Below, piece after piece: positions 17,750 through 27,649 of a DNA stretch of 64,000 bases (position 1 is its first letter; each line of letters opens with the position of its first letter). The stretch is taken from the NCBI RefSeq assembly GCF_003097135.1, contig NZ_QEQL01000001.1:1364001-1428000 (forward strand), given 5' to 3'. The notes beneath the pieces were generated by a model, which saw nothing but the letters and a program-made list of their open reading frames with translations, had not been told where the DNA came from and searched no databases. A program made the position numbers and the translations under genes. Source of the stretch: Pseudomonas sp. URIL14HWK12:I12. GTDB taxonomy: Bacteria > Pseudomonadota > Gammaproteobacteria > Pseudomonadales > Pseudomonadaceae.

Positions 17750-19108
17750 ATGAGAGTGATGAAGTGGAGCGCAATCGCAGTAGCTGTTACCGCTGCAACC
17801 TCGCAACTGGCAATCGCCGCGCCGTTCGTTACCAGCCAGGCCGACTCGAAAGGCTTCGTTGAAGACAGCAGCCTCAACGTGCTGCTGCGCAACTACTACT
17901 GGAACCGCGACGGCAAGAACGGCGGCGGTGACACCCGCGACTGGACCCAAGGCGTCCAGGGCAACTTCAGCTCCGGCTTCACCCAGGGCACCGTCGGCGT
18001 GGGCGTGGATGCATTCGCCTATGGCGGCCTGAGGCTGTGGGGCCCGGACAAATACGCAGGTTCGGGTAACCTGACCCTGGATCGCGGCTCCAACGGCGAA
18101 GCCGACAACAACACCGCCTATGGCAAAGCCGGGGCAGCGCTGAAACTGCGCGTATCCAACACCATGCTCAAGATCGGCGATCAATCGCCGAGCACCAGCC
18201 CCGTATTCGCCGTAGGCGGCAGCCGCCTGCTGCCGCAGACCGCGAGCGGCTTCAGCCTGATGAGCAGCGAGCTGAAGGGCCTGGACCTGGAAGCCGGCCA
18301 CTTCTACTCCGGCACCAGCTACAACACCACCGCCCGTGATGGCGAGCTGTACGCCACCTATGCAGGCGTTACCGCCAATTCGATCGACTACCTCGGCGGC
18401 CGCTACGCGATCAACGATCAACTGACCGTTGGCCTGTACGCCTCCAAGCTCGAAGACATCTGGAACCAGTACTACGGCAACGTGAACTATGTGCTGCCGC
18501 TGGCCAGCGACCAGTCCCTGGCCTTCGACTTCAACTACTACCGCACCACCGACGAAGGCAGCGCCAAAGCCGGCTCGATCGACAACAACACGTTCTCGCT
18601 GGCAGCGGCTTATTCCTTCCTGACCGCGCACACCGTGACCCTGGCCTTCCAGAAGGTCAACGGCGACACGCCATTCGACTACATCGGTGTTGGCGGCAAA
18701 CCGGGCAGCCTGGGCTCGAACAAAGGCGGCGACTCGATCTTCCTGGCCAACTCGGTTCAGTACTCCGACTTCAACGGCCCGGGCGAAAAGTCCTGGAAGC
18801 TGCAATATGAGCTGAACATGGCCACCTTCGGCGTACCCGGCCTGAGCTTCATGACTCGCTACCTGCGTGGCGACGGCATCGACGGCACCAAAATGGCTGC
18901 TGACAGCCCGTACCGCGGCTATGGCTACGGCGACGGCGGCAAGCACCACGAAACCGACCTGGAAGCCAAATACGTCGTCCAGAGCGGCGCGGCCAAGGAC
19001 CTGTCCTTCCGCATTCGCCAGGCCTGGCACCGCGGCAACACCGCCGAGGCCGATGGCGATATCAACGAGTTCCGCCTGATCGTCGATTACCCGATCTCGA
19101 TCCTGTAA
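17750..19108 (+). CDS. oprD: Outer-membrane porin OprD (OccD-type)
   Basis: A 452-residue OprD-family porin: an 18-strand monomeric channel for basic amino acids and small peptides, and for carbapenems in P. aeruginosa. The signal peptide [16 protein letters not shown] ends at about residue 23. The mature part closely resembles P. aeruginosa OprD across its length, for example [15 protein letters not shown] near the start and [12 protein letters not shown] plus [12 protein letters not shown] at the end. AAGGAG lies 9 bases before the ATG; upstream in-frame codons are non-coding leader. The position between a HIT gene and proS is also that of oprD in P. aeruginosa. Confidence 0.92.
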   Translation: MRVMKWSAIAVAVTAATSQLAIAAPFVTSQADSKGFVEDSSLNVLLRNYYWNRDGKNGGGDTRDWTQGVQGNFSSGFTQGTVGVGVDAFAYGGLRLWGPDKYAGSGNLTLDRGSNGEADNNTAYGKAGAALKLRVSNTMLKIGDQSPSTSPVFAVGGSRLLPQTASGFSLMSSELKGLDLEAGHFYSGTSYNTTARDGELYATYAGVTANSIDYLGGRYAINDQLTVGLYASKLEDIWNQYYGNVNYVLPLASDQSLAFDFNYYRTTDEGSAKAGSIDNNTFSLAAAYSFLTAHTVTLAFQKVNGDTPFDYIGVGGKPGSLGSNKGGDSIFLANSVQYSDFNGPGEKSWKLQYELNMATFGVPGLSFMTRYLRGDGIDGTKMAADSPYRGYGYGDGGKHHETDLEAKYVVQSGAAKDLSFRIRQAWHRGNTAEADGDINEFRLIVDYPISIL

Positions 19109-19131
19109 TCGCGACGCGACCCGTTGCAACG

Positions 19132-19158
19132 AAAGCCCGGCCCTGCGCCGGGCTTTTC
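19132..19158 (+). terminator. Terminator of oprD
   Basis: A perfect 10-bp stem (19132-19141 with 19147-19156) with a 5-base loop ends in TTTTCTTT, 23 bases after the oprD stop codon. Confidence 0.85.
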
Positions 19159-19233
19159 TTTGGGTGTACGTCACCGCCCCTGCGCCGTACAATGCCCACT
19201 TCCGACAAAATCCAGCAAAGACACTGGCTTATC

Positions 19234-20949
19234 ATGCGCACTAGTCAATACCTGCTCGCCACGCTCAAAGAAACCCCGTCCGATGCGGTGGTCATCAGCC
19301 ACCAGCTGATGCTGCGCGCCGGCATGATCCGCAAGCTTGCCTCAGGCCTGTATACCTGGTTGCCCATGGGCCTGCGTGTGATGCGCAAGGTGGAGGCGAT
19401 CGTGCGCGAAGAGATGAACGCAGCCGGTGCTCTGGAAGTTCTGATGCCCGCCATTCAGCCCGCCGAGCTGTGGCAGGAATCCGGCCGCTGGGAGCAATAT
19501 GGCCCTGAGCTGCTGCGGGTTCGAGACCGTCATGACCGCGAATTCTGCGTGGGCCCCACCCATGAAGAAGTGATCACCGACCTCGCGCGCAACGAGCTGG
19601 CCAGCTACAAGCAACTGCCGCTGAATCTGTACCAAATCCAAACCAAATTCCGTGACGAGATTCGCCCGCGCTTCGGTCTGATGCGTGGCCGTGAGTTCGT
19701 CATGAAAGACGCCTACTCCTTCCACGCCGACCAGGCGTCGTTGCAGCAGACCTACGATCGCATGCATCAGGCCTACTGCAACGTGTTCACCCGCCTGGGC
19801 CTGGACTTCCGCCCGGTCGAGGCCGACAACGGTTCGATCGGCGGGGCCGGCTCCCATGAGTTCCACGTGCTGGCGAGCTCTGGCGAAGACGACGTCATCT
19901 TCAGTGACACGTCCGACTACGCCGCCAACATCGAGAAAGCCGAGGCCGTCCCGCGGGAAACCAGCCGCGCCGAAGCCCGCGAGCAGATGCGCCTGGTCGA
20001 CACCCCGGACACCAAAACCATTGCTGCGCTGGTGGAAAACCATGGCCTGCCGATCGAGCGCACCGTCAAGACGCTGATCGTGCGCGGCGCCGAAGAGGGC
20101 ACGCTGGTGGTGCTGGTGGTCCGCGGAGATCACGAACTCAATGAAATAAAAGCAACCAAACTGCCGCAGGTAGCCGAGCCTCTGGTGATGGCAACCGAAG
20201 CGGAAATTCGCGCCATCGTCGGCGCAGGCCCCGGTTCGCTTGGCCCGTTGAACATGCCGCTGCCGGTGGTCATCGACCGCTCCGTTGCCATGATGAGTGA
20301 TTTCGCCGTGGGCGCGAACATAGACGACAAGCACTACTTTGGCGTGAACTGGGAACGCGACTTGCCGTTGCCGGAAGTCGCCGACCTGCGCAACGTGGTC
20401 GAAGGCGACCCAAGCCCGGATGGCAAAGGCACGCTGGTGATCAAGCGTGGTATCGAAGTTGGCCATATCTTCCAGCTTGGCACCAAGTACAGTGAGGCAC
20501 TCAAGTGCCAGGTGCTGGGCGAGAACGGCAAGCCTGTCACTCTGGCGATGGGCTGCTACGGCATCGGCGTGTCACGCGTAGTTGCCGCCGCGATCGAGCA
20601 GAGCCACGATGACAATGGCATCATCTGGAACGACATCCTGGCCCCCTTCCAGATTGCCTTGGTGCCACTGCGCTATGAAACCGAGCAAGTTCGCGAAGCC
20701 ACCGACAAGCTCTATGCAGAGTTGACCGCCGCCGGTTTCGATGTGTTGCTCGACGACCGCGACAAGAAGACCAGCCCGGGCATCAAGTTCGCCGACATGG
20801 AACTGATCGGAATCCCGCATCGGATCGTGGTGAGTGACCGTGGCTTGGCAGAGGGCAAGCTCGAATACAAGCACCGCACCCACAGCGAAGCCCAGAGCAT
20901 CGACGCAAACGACGTCTTGGCTTTCGTCAAGGCGCAGGTCAAGCACTGA
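19234..20949 (+). CDS. proS: Prolyl-tRNA synthetase
   Basis: A 571-residue bacterial-type ProRS (class II). Motif 1/2 elements include [17 protein letters not shown] and [17 protein letters not shown]. The YbaK-like editing insertion (about 225-400) clears Ala-tRNA-Pro, and the C-terminal anticodon domain contains [15 protein letters not shown]. The ATG at 19234 gives the usual [15 protein letters not shown] start; the upstream in-frame ATG at 19192 has no family support. Confidence 0.97.
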   Translation: MRTSQYLLATLKETPSDAVVISHQLMLRAGMIRKLASGLYTWLPMGLRVMRKVEAIVREEMNAAGALEVLMPAIQPAELWQESGRWEQYGPELLRVRDRHDREFCVGPTHEEVITDLARNELASYKQLPLNLYQIQTKFRDEIRPRFGLMRGREFVMKDAYSFHADQASLQQTYDRMHQAYCNVFTRLGLDFRPVEADNGSIGGAGSHEFHVLASSGEDDVIFSDTSDYAANIEKAEAVPRETSRAEAREQMRLVDTPDTKTIAALVENHGLPIERTVKTLIVRGAEEGTLVVLVVRGDHELNEIKATKLPQVAEPLVMATEAEIRAIVGAGPGSLGPLNMPLPVVIDRSVAMMSDFAVGANIDDKHYFGVNWERDLPLPEVADLRNVVEGDPSPDGKGTLVIKRGIEVGHIFQLGTKYSEALKCQVLGENGKPVTLAMGCYGIGVSRVVAAAIEQSHDDNGIIWNDILAPFQIALVPLRYETEQVREATDKLYAELTAAGFDVLLDDRDKKTSPGIKFADMELIGIPHRIVVSDRGLAEGKLEYKHRTHSEAQSIDANDVLAFVKAQVKH

Positions 20950-20962
20950 TCATTCGGTTGCC

Positions 20963-21880
20963 ATGACTTCTCTCCTCCTCCGCTATGGCGCAACCCTCGG
21001 TTGCGCCATAGCGCTCGCTGGCTGCGCCAATCATCTGCCCCAACGCAGTGATCAGGAAGCGCGCGTTGAGCGCACACTGCTCGCGCATGACCTGCGCATC
21101 GATGTTGGCGAGCCTGGCAATCTTGATCAGCCACGGCGCCGTGTTCATGTGAGCGAAATTCATCGTTACCAGGTCACCGATTGGCTGGTCACTCGCCGCT
21201 ACGACCGCTATACGCCCTATCAGGCATGGCGTGAGGCCTATGAAATCCCCCTTGGCGCGGTTGCACTGGTAGCAGGGGTAGGTGCCAACGTAGCCAATGT
21301 ATTTGCATTGGGGCACTTGCCCGGCAGCATGACCCACGGCTGGATCAGCTACGGGGTCGCTGGAATCAACCCGTTCATGAATGCTCCGGCCAACGGCCGC
21401 GCCGAACAGAACCTCGCCAGCGTAGAGCGCACCCAAACTGGTCAGCGCGAGGAGACGGTGAACGTACCCTGGGCAAACCGTACCGTTGAAGTCACAGCCG
21501 GGCCGAAGCGCTACCCGCTGGATACCGATGCCAAGGGTTATTTGCGCATCGACCTGCTTGAAAGCCCCTTCGCCGATCAGGACCTGAACCAGGTCACCCG
21601 CCTGGGCTTCTTCGCCAAAGATGAAGACGATCAAAGCCAGGCAGATGCCTGGCTGCCGCTGGCACCAGGGCTGCGTGGGCGGCTGGCGCAGGCCCGCGCA
21701 CTGATCTACGACGACCTCGAAGATGACAGCGTGGCGCAGTGGGTACAGCGCAGCAAGCGTTTGCGCCAACTGGGGTTACCCCAGGAGGCCGAGGAGCTGG
21801 AGCAGAGCCTGATCGAACTGACACACAACGACCCTGAACTGCAGCGGGATTATCTCGAAGCGCTGCGGCGTCAGCGCTGA
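20963..21880 (+). CDS. Predicted outer-membrane lipoprotein, function unknown
   Basis: A 305-residue protein with a lipoprotein signal ending LAGC (lipidated Cys21); Ala at +2 suggests outer-membrane sorting. A hydrophobic stretch follows at about residues 96-115 (GAVALVAGVGANVANVFALG). The rest is soluble, with a helical C-terminus rich in Glu, Leu and Arg. I do not recognise a named domain. It starts 14 bases after proS, so it is probably cotranscribed. Its last 10 bases overlap the 3' end of dinB on the other strand. Confidence 0.8.
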   Translation: MTSLLLRYGATLGCAIALAGCANHLPQRSDQEARVERTLLAHDLRIDVGEPGNLDQPRRRVHVSEIHRYQVTDWLVTRRYDRYTPYQAWREAYEIPLGAVALVAGVGANVANVFALGHLPGSMTHGWISYGVAGINPFMNAPANGRAEQNLASVERTQTGQREETVNVPWANRTVEVTAGPKRYPLDTDAKGYLRIDLLESPFADQDLNQVTRLGFFAKDEDDQSQADAWLPLAPGLRGRLAQARALIYDDLEDDSVAQWVQRSKRLRQLGLPQEAEELEQSLIELTHNDPELQRDYLEALRRQR

Positions 21881-22932
21881 AACAACTCCAATTGCTCGTG
21901 ACGGCCGCGCATGTCGTCCAGGCGCGCCCCTATCCCTAACAGGCGTACCGGCTTGCCCCCTCTTGCAAATGCCTGGGCCAGCAGCTGTTGGTAGCTGGCC
22001 AGGTCCCTGGCGGCGCCCGCTTGCTCCAGCGTGGTTTGGGTAAAGTCATGAAACTTCACCTTCACGAAAGGCTTTGCCGGTCGATAGCTGCTGTCGAGGC
22101 GCTGCAAGCGCTCCTCAAGCGTTACCATGAGCGCGGGTAACTGGGCCAGGCAATCTTCCAGCCGCTGCAAGTCCTGGTCGTAAGTATGCTCGACACTCAC
22201 TGACTGGCGACGGCTGTCGTTTTGCACGGGGCGCTCGTCCATTCCTTGGGCGAGATTGTAAAGCCGCTCACCGAAGCTGCCGAACTCCCGCACCAGCGCT
22301 AGCCGCTTCCATTGGCGTAGCTGCCAACAGAACTCTACACCGAGCCGTTCAAGCTTTTGTGCCGTGACCTTGCCGACACCGTGGAGCCGCGCCACCGGCA
22401 ACTGCGCAACGAAGGCATCGACCTGATCCGGGGTGACGACGAACAGCCCGTCAGGCTTTCGCCAGTCGCTGGCAATCTTGGCAAGGAACTTGTTGGGTGC
22501 TACCCCCGCCGACACGGTAATCCCCACTGCCTGCGCCACCTTGCGACGGATGTCCTGTGCGATGCGTGTAGCGCTGCCCGCAAACTGATCGCACAAGGAA
22601 ACATCCAGATAGGCCTCATCAAGCGAAAGCGGCTCGATAAGGTCAGTGTAGTGGCGAAAGATCTGATGAATGCTGGCTGAGGCCTCTCGATACGCCTCGA
22701 AGCGCGGTTTGACGATGACGAGGTCCGGGCACAGTTTCAGGGCATGAGCTGAAGCCATGGCCGAGCGCACACCGAAGGCCCGCGCCTCGTAATTACAGGT
22801 GGCGATCACTCCTCGTCGCTCGGCAGAGCCACCCACCGCCATGGGCTTGCCGCGCAGCGTCGGGTCATCACGCATTTCGATGGCTGCGTAGAAACAGTCA
22901 CAGTCGATGTGAATGATTTTGCGTTGCGGCAT
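21871..22932 (-). CDS. dinB: DNA polymerase IV
   Basis: A 353-residue Y-family translesion polymerase. The catalytic carboxylates are in KIIHIDCDCFYAAIE and LSLDEAYLD, followed by helix-hairpin-helix, thumb and little-finger domains. It bypasses N2-guanine adducts with low fidelity and is part of the SOS response in pseudomonads. The ATG at 22932 gives the standard MPQRKIIHIDCD start. No canonical beta-clamp QL-x-LF element other than the terminal QLELF (near residues 348-352) is seen, and that one fits. Confidence 0.96.
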   Translation of the reverse strand: MPQRKIIHIDCDCFYAAIEMRDDPTLRGKPMAVGGSAERRGVIATCNYEARAFGVRSAMASAHALKLCPDLVIVKPRFEAYREASASIHQIFRHYTDLIEPLSLDEAYLDVSLCDQFAGSATRIAQDIRRKVAQAVGITVSAGVAPNKFLAKIASDWRKPDGLFVVTPDQVDAFVAQLPVARLHGVGKVTAQKLERLGVEFCWQLRQWKRLALVREFGSFGERLYNLAQGMDERPVQNDSRRQSVSVEHTYDQDLQRLEDCLAQLPALMVTLEERLQRLDSSYRPAKPFVKVKFHDFTQTTLEQAGAARDLASYQQLLAQAFARGGKPVRLLGIGARLDDMRGRHEQLELFQR

Positions 22933-22953
22933 GGCCGGTGCTCGTCGTAACCA

Positions 22954-22969
22954 GTGAACAAATATACAG
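22954..22969 (-). promoter_or_regulatory. Candidate LexA box upstream of dinB
   Basis: On the minus strand CTGTATATTTGTTCAC starts with a perfect CTGTATAT half-site, but its second half departs from ACAG. It lies 22-37 bases upstream of the dinB start. SOS control of dinB is established in related species; this degenerate box is only a candidate. Confidence 0.4.
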
Positions 22970-23062
22970 TAACAAGCCCCGCCGTACAGCGGGCACGCCC
23001 CGGATCCCGGGTCGTATGGGCAGTAAATATTTGAATGAATTGCGTTTTTTCTTGATCCGCCC

Positions 23063-23090
23063 TTGACAGGTAGCGGGCAGGCTGTAGAAT
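23063..23090 (+). promoter_or_regulatory. Promoter of first tRNA-fMet
   Basis: TTGACA (23063-23068), a 16-base spacer and TAGAAT (23085-23090) are followed by a GC-rich discriminator GCGCCCC, typical of stringently controlled stable-RNA promoters. Confidence 0.8.
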
Positions 23091-23102
23091 GCGCCCCACA
23101 GA

Positions 23103-23179
<77 letters not shown>

Positions 23180-23190
23180 AATACGAAAAC

Positions 23191-23215
23191 GCCACCTTTA
23201 TGGGTGGCATTTTTC
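23191..23215 (+). terminator. Terminator of first tRNA-fMet
   Basis: The stem GCCACC/GGTGGC (23191-23196 with 23203-23208) is followed by ATTTTT. Confidence 0.8.
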
Positions 23216-23250
23216 ATTGAAGCCTTAGATAAGCTTTTGAAATAAAAGGC

Positions 23251-23278
23251 TTGACGCTTTCAGCGCAGTCTGTAAAAT
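23251..23278 (+). promoter_or_regulatory. Promoter of second tRNA-fMet
   Basis: TTGACG (23251-23256), a 16-base spacer and TAAAAT (23273-23278) are followed by GCGCACC. The architecture matches the first copy, but the spacer sequence differs. Confidence 0.75.
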
Positions 23279-23291
23279 GCGCACCACATGA

Positions 23292-23368
<77 letters not shown>

Positions 23369-23372
23369 TCTT

Positions 23373-23403
23373 AAAAAGGCCACGCACTGCGTGGCCTTTT
23401 TTT
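23373..23403 (+). terminator. Terminator of second tRNA-fMet
   Basis: A perfect 13-bp stem (23373-23385 with 23389-23401) with an ACT loop ends in a long T run. Confidence 0.9.
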
Positions 23404-23619
23404 ATGCGTAAAAAAAACCGTTGTATCAATGGCATAGGCGCTGAAGCGGGATTTTGCGCAGCGGTTCACATGGCGCCAGGATGAAACTTGCCCTATAGCT
23501 GAGGGTCAGGTCGCAGTGTAACGGCCAACGGGGTAATATCCCGGCACATTTGTTATCAAAGGGATTGGTCACTTGGCTGGATACACACATCCTGTCGCGC
23601 ACAATCCGCGAGGTTATTG

Positions 23620-26265
23620 ATGCGCCCTGAAACGCCTGAAGTAAACGAAGACGTCGTCATTGCCCCCGCCCCTGCACCCGTGCCGCGCCATCGCGCGCTC
23701 CTGTGGCTGAGCCGTAACCGCCAACAGGTCGGCCTGGGCGTGACGTTGCTGATGTTCGTGATGGCTTTGCTCGCCTGCCGGCACATTCTGGCAGAAGTAG
23801 ATTTCTACGCTCTGCACGATGCGGTAGTGAGCACTCCCAGCCATGCGCTCATCGGCGCTTTCGCCGCTACGGTAGCCGGTTTCGTGATTCTGCTGGGTTA
23901 CGAGTGGTCAGCGGCCCGCTACGCCAATGCTTCGTTGCCACCGCGCGCCCTGGCGTTGGGGGGCTTCACGGCCTTCGCGATCGGCAACGCGGTGGGCTTG
24001 GCATTGCTGTCTGGCGGCTCGGTGCGCTACCGGCTGTACTCGCGCCTCGGGGTCGGCGCTGCCGAGGTCGCGCGCATGTCCTTGTTTGCAGCCCTGTCCC
24101 TGGGTTGTGCCCTGCCGCCGTTAGCGGCATTGGCCACCTTGAGCGACCTGAACGCTGCCTCGACCGCGTTGCGCCTGCCGGCGCCTCTATTAGCCCTGGT
24201 TTCGGTCGCCATCCTGGGCCTTGCCGTCGCGTTGGCCGTAGGCGTTTACCGCAGGCGCTTGGATGAGCAGCCCTTGCCGCACAACCTGATCGTGCGCGTC
24301 GGGAGCAAGACCCTGCGTTTGCCATCGGTGCGCTTGACGTTGCTGCAACTGGTAATCACTGCACTGGACGTCGCCGCTGCTGCCACCGTGCTCTATTGCC
24401 TGCTGCCGGAGGCCCCACCTTTCGGCGCGTTCGTGCTGGTCTACCTACTGGCATTGGCCGCCGGGGTGCTCAGCCACGTGCCCGGTGGCGTGGGCGTATT
24501 CGAAGCGGTACTGCTGGCTGCGTTTTCCAACGAACTGGGCGCAGCCCCGTTGGCTGCCGCCCTGCTGCTGTACCGGCTGATCTACGTGATGCTGCCGTTT
24601 CTGGTGGCCAGCCTCACATTGCTGGTCAACGAGGGCAAACGGCTACTGTTCGCCCGTCAGGCCATTCGGGTGGCGTCCGGCCTGGCAGCGCCGATCCTGG
24701 CCGTGCTGGTGTTTCTTTCCGGCGTCGTCTTGCTGTTTTCGGGCACCACGCCCGAGATTGATACCCGGCTGGAGCACATGGGCTTCCTGCTACCCCACCG
24801 GCTGATCGACGCGTCCCACTTCATTGCCAGCCTGATCGGCGTGCTCTGCCTGCTGCTGGCTCAGGGCTTGCGCCGGCGCCTTTCGGCTGCGTGGATGCTG
24901 ACCATGACCCTGCTGCTGACCGGCGCCCTGATGTCGCTGCTCAAAGGCTTCGACTGGGAAGAGGCAAGCATCCTGATCATCACCGCATCGCTGCTGGCGG
25001 TGTTCCGTCGTTCGTTCTATCGCCCCAGCCGCCTGATGGAACTGCCGCTGTCGCCTATGTTTCTGATCGCGGCAGCCTGTGTGGTGGGCGCATCGATATG
25101 GCTGCTGTTCTTCGCCTACCAGGACGTGCCTTACAGCAACAAGCTCTGGTGGCAATTTGCACTGGATGGTGACGCACCACGCGGCATGCGCTCGGCACTG
25201 GGCAGCGCCGTGCTGCTGGTGATCGTGGCCCTGACCTGGCTGCTGCGCACTGCCCGGCCGGTCATCCACCTCCCCAACCAGGAAGAGTTGGAGCGCGCTG
25301 CCCGAATTCTCAAGCACTCGCATCAACCCGACGGTGGGCTTGCACTGACCGGCGATAAAGCGTTGCTGTTCCATCCCGAGGATAAGGCCTTCATCATGTA
25401 CGCTCGCCGCGGCCGTAGCCTCGTCGCGCTGTATGACCCGATCGGCCCTACCCAGCCGCGCGCCGAGATGATCTGGCAGTTCCGTGACCTGTGCGATTTT
25501 CACCATGCCCGCCCGGTCTTCTACCAAGTACGGGCCGAGAACCTGCCCTACTACATGGACATCGGCCTGACCGCACTGAAGCTGGGCGAGGAGGCGCGCG
25601 TCAACCTGCTGGCCTTCGACATCGATGCCAAAGGCAAAGAGATGAAGGACCTGCGCTATACCTGGAACCGCGGCAGCCGTGACGGCTTGTCGATGGAGGT
25701 TTACGAGGCCGGCACGGCGCCGCTGGATGAACTTAAAATCATCTCGGACGCGTGGCTTTCGGGTAAGAATGTGCGCGAGAAAGGCTTCTCGCTCGGGCGC
25801 TTCAGCCCTGACTACCTCAAGCATTTCCGCATCGTGATCATCCACTTCCAAGGCCGCCCGGTGGCCTTTGCCAACCTGCTGGAAACCGACAGCAAGCACC
25901 TGGCCAGCCTTGACTTGATGCGCTCGCACCCCGAAGCGCCGAAACTGACCATGGAGTTCATGATGGTCGGCCTGATCCAGTACTACAAAGCGCAAGGCTA
26001 CGAGCGCTTCAGCCTGGGCATGGTGCCGCTTTCCGGCCTGCAGCCGCGCAAGGGTGCCCCGCTTACCCAGCGATTGGGCTCGATGGTGTTCAACCGCGGC
26101 GAGCACCTGTACAACTTCCAGGGGCTGCGCCGTTTCAAGGACAAGTTCCAGCCTGACTGGGAACCTCGTTACATGGCCGTACCGGCGGGCCTCGATCCGC
26201 TGGTAGCCCTGGCCGATACCGCCGCCCTGATCGCGGGCGGCCTGACTGGACTGGTGAAACGCTGA
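23620..26265 (+). CDS. mprF: Aminoacyl-phosphatidylglycerol synthase/flippase MprF
   Basis: An 881-residue bifunctional membrane protein. The N-terminal ~540 residues hold about 14 membrane segments (flippase part, with the conserved SHVPGGVGVFEAV). The C-terminal cytosolic domain (about 560-860) is the DUF2156/GNAT-like transferase that moves an amino acid from tRNA to phosphatidylglycerol. In P. aeruginosa the orthologue makes alanyl-PG; lysine or alanine use here cannot be read from sequence. The product lowers the negative surface charge and gives resistance to cationic peptides and acid. I prefer the ATG at 23620 over the TTG one codon earlier. The stop overlaps the next start (TGATG). 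Confidence 0.94.
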   Translation: MRPETPEVNEDVVIAPAPAPVPRHRALLWLSRNRQQVGLGVTLLMFVMALLACRHILAEVDFYALHDAVVSTPSHALIGAFAATVAGFVILLGYEWSAARYANASLPPRALALGGFTAFAIGNAVGLALLSGGSVRYRLYSRLGVGAAEVARMSLFAALSLGCALPPLAALATLSDLNAASTALRLPAPLLALVSVAILGLAVALAVGVYRRRLDEQPLPHNLIVRVGSKTLRLPSVRLTLLQLVITALDVAAAATVLYCLLPEAPPFGAFVLVYLLALAAGVLSHVPGGVGVFEAVLLAAFSNELGAAPLAAALLLYRLIYVMLPFLVASLTLLVNEGKRLLFARQAIRVASGLAAPILAVLVFLSGVVLLFSGTTPEIDTRLEHMGFLLPHRLIDASHFIASLIGVLCLLLAQGLRRRLSAAWMLTMTLLLTGALMSLLKGFDWEEASILIITASLLAVFRRSFYRPSRLMELPLSPMFLIAAACVVGASIWLLFFAYQDVPYSNKLWWQFALDGDAPRGMRSALGSAVLLVIVALTWLLRTARPVIHLPNQEELERAARILKHSHQPDGGLALTGDKALLFHPEDKAFIMYARRGRSLVALYDPIGPTQPRAEMIWQFRDLCDFHHARPVFYQVRAENLPYYMDIGLTALKLGEEARVNLLAFDIDAKGKEMKDLRYTWNRGSRDGLSMEVYEAGTAPLDELKIISDAWLSGKNVREKGFSLGRFSPDYLKHFRIVIIHFQGRPVAFANLLETDSKHLASLDLMRSHPEAPKLTMEFMMVGLIQYYKAQGYERFSLGMVPLSGLQPRKGAPLTQRLGSMVFNRGEHLYNFQGLRRFKDKFQPDWEPRYMAVPAGLDPLVALADTAALIAGGLTGLVKR

Positions 26266-27548
26266 TGATTCGACGTTACTGGCGCGCTGTACTGATTACG
26301 CTGGTCGTTCTGCTGGCCGCTGCAGCAACCGCCTACTGGTGGTGGAGCCGGCCGGTACCCTCCCCGACCCTGCAAGCCCTCACCCTGAGCGACGGAAGCA
26401 GCGCCACGTTGGCCATCCCAGGCCAACGGCAGCGCAATGTCGTGTTGGTCGCGGTGCCTGCTGATGAGGCCATGAATGAAAAGCAGCTCAGCGACCTGAG
26501 CCGCCAGGCAGCGGCCAAGATTCTCCAGGTGGTGCTGCCCAAGGCTGATTGCAACGTACAGCAGGCCACATTCGATGCTGGCCTCAAGCAGCTTGGTGAC
26601 ACCCCCAATGTCGTAGGCGGCATCAACCTCGGCGCCAGCCAGGCGTGGGCGTGGCTGGCCGGCCAGGCCAACGACAAGGCCAAGGCCGTGTCGGTGGGCT
26701 TTGCCCTGGAAACACCGGACTGCAAGATCGCCTGGCCCAAGAAGGCCGAGCATGGCCACTGGTACGCTGCCTGGAACGACTGGCCTGACGACACTGCTGC
26801 GGCCTTCGTGCGCGGGCAGGCCAACGCCGAGAACAGCATCTCCGATTACGACGTGAAGCTGCCGCAGCTGCTCAAAGCTCAGCTGACCGAAGCTTTGCTG
26901 GGTGAAGAGAGTGCCACCCTCAAGATGCCCGTGGTGGAAGTGCCTGCCAGCGGCAACAACGACACGGTGACCCTGTTCCTTTCCGGTGACGGTGGCTGGC
27001 GCGACCTGGACAAGGACACTGCCGGTTATATGGCACAGATGGGCTACCCGGTGGTGGGCATCGACACCTTGCGCTACTACTGGCAACACCACGCTCCGGC
27101 TGAAAGCGCCGAGGACCTGGCTGAAGTGATGGAGTATTACCAGCACAAATGGGGCGCCAAGCATTTCGTGCTGGCCGGCTACTCGTTCGGCGCCGACGTG
27201 CTACCAGCCATCTACAACCAACTGCCGGAAAGCGAGCAGAACAAGGTTGACGGGATGATTCTGCTGGCCTTTGCCCGCAGCGGCAGTTTCGAGATCGAAG
27301 TCGAAGGCTGGCTTGGGCAGGAAGGCAAGGAAGCCCCTACCGGGCCTGAAATGGCCAAGCTGCCCCCATCCAAGGTGTTGTGCGTCTACGGCACCGAGGA
27401 AGCGGCCGAAAGCGGCTGCACCGACACCACAGCCGTCGGTGAGAAGATGCCCCTGCCAGGCGGCCACCACTTCGATGAGAACTACCCCTCCCTGGCCAAG
27501 AAGCTGGTCGCCGTGTTGGAGAAATGGAAAGCCGCTCGGCCACAGTGA
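26265..27548 (+). CDS. AcvB/VirJ-family serine hydrolase (likely aminoacyl-PG hydrolase)
   Basis: A 427-residue exported protein with an N-terminal membrane anchor (residues 7-27). Next come a VirJ/AcvB N-terminal region and an alpha/beta-hydrolase domain carrying LFLSGDGGWRDLDK and the nucleophile motif GYSFGAD. In P. aeruginosa the gene downstream of mprF encodes the periplasmic alanyl-PG hydrolase that removes the amino acid MprF adds. The one-base overlap with mprF here supports the same pairing. The likely catalytic His lies in GGHHFDENY. Confidence 0.88.
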   Translation: MIRRYWRAVLITLVVLLAAAATAYWWWSRPVPSPTLQALTLSDGSSATLAIPGQRQRNVVLVAVPADEAMNEKQLSDLSRQAAAKILQVVLPKADCNVQQATFDAGLKQLGDTPNVVGGINLGASQAWAWLAGQANDKAKAVSVGFALETPDCKIAWPKKAEHGHWYAAWNDWPDDTAAAFVRGQANAENSISDYDVKLPQLLKAQLTEALLGEESATLKMPVVEVPASGNNDTVTLFLSGDGGWRDLDKDTAGYMAQMGYPVVGIDTLRYYWQHHAPAESAEDLAEVMEYYQHKWGAKHFVLAGYSFGADVLPAIYNQLPESEQNKVDGMILLAFARSGSFEIEVEGWLGQEGKEAPTGPEMAKLPPSKVLCVYGTEEAAESGCTDTTAVGEKMPLPGGHHFDENYPSLAKKLVAVLEKWKAARPQ

Positions 27549-27577
27549 AAGGCCAGTGACAAGCTAAAGGTGAAGAT

Positions 27578-27620
27578 AAAAAAAGCGGGGCCCGCCGAAT
27601 AGGCGGGCCCCGCTTTTTTT
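27578..27620. terminator. Strong bidirectional terminator between acvB and kup
   Basis: A 19-bp perfect stem (27578-27596 with 27602-27620), with seven A-T pairs at its base, gives a T-tract on either strand. It can serve both mprF-acvB (rightward) and kup (leftward). Confidence 0.95.
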
Positions 27621-27649
27621 CTTTCAGCCTGAAGGTCCAGGTGCCGCGC

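Noticed and set aside
17571..17753. 60-codon open frame in the oprD leader ending in ATGA over the oprD start
   Set aside because: It would be an attractive coupled leader peptide, but its start is TTG without a ribosome binding site and its sequence looks random. Kept only as a possibility.
17537..19192. 551-codon minus-strand open frame opposite oprD
   Set aside because: Antisense shadow of a strongly recognised porin gene; no ribosome binding site.
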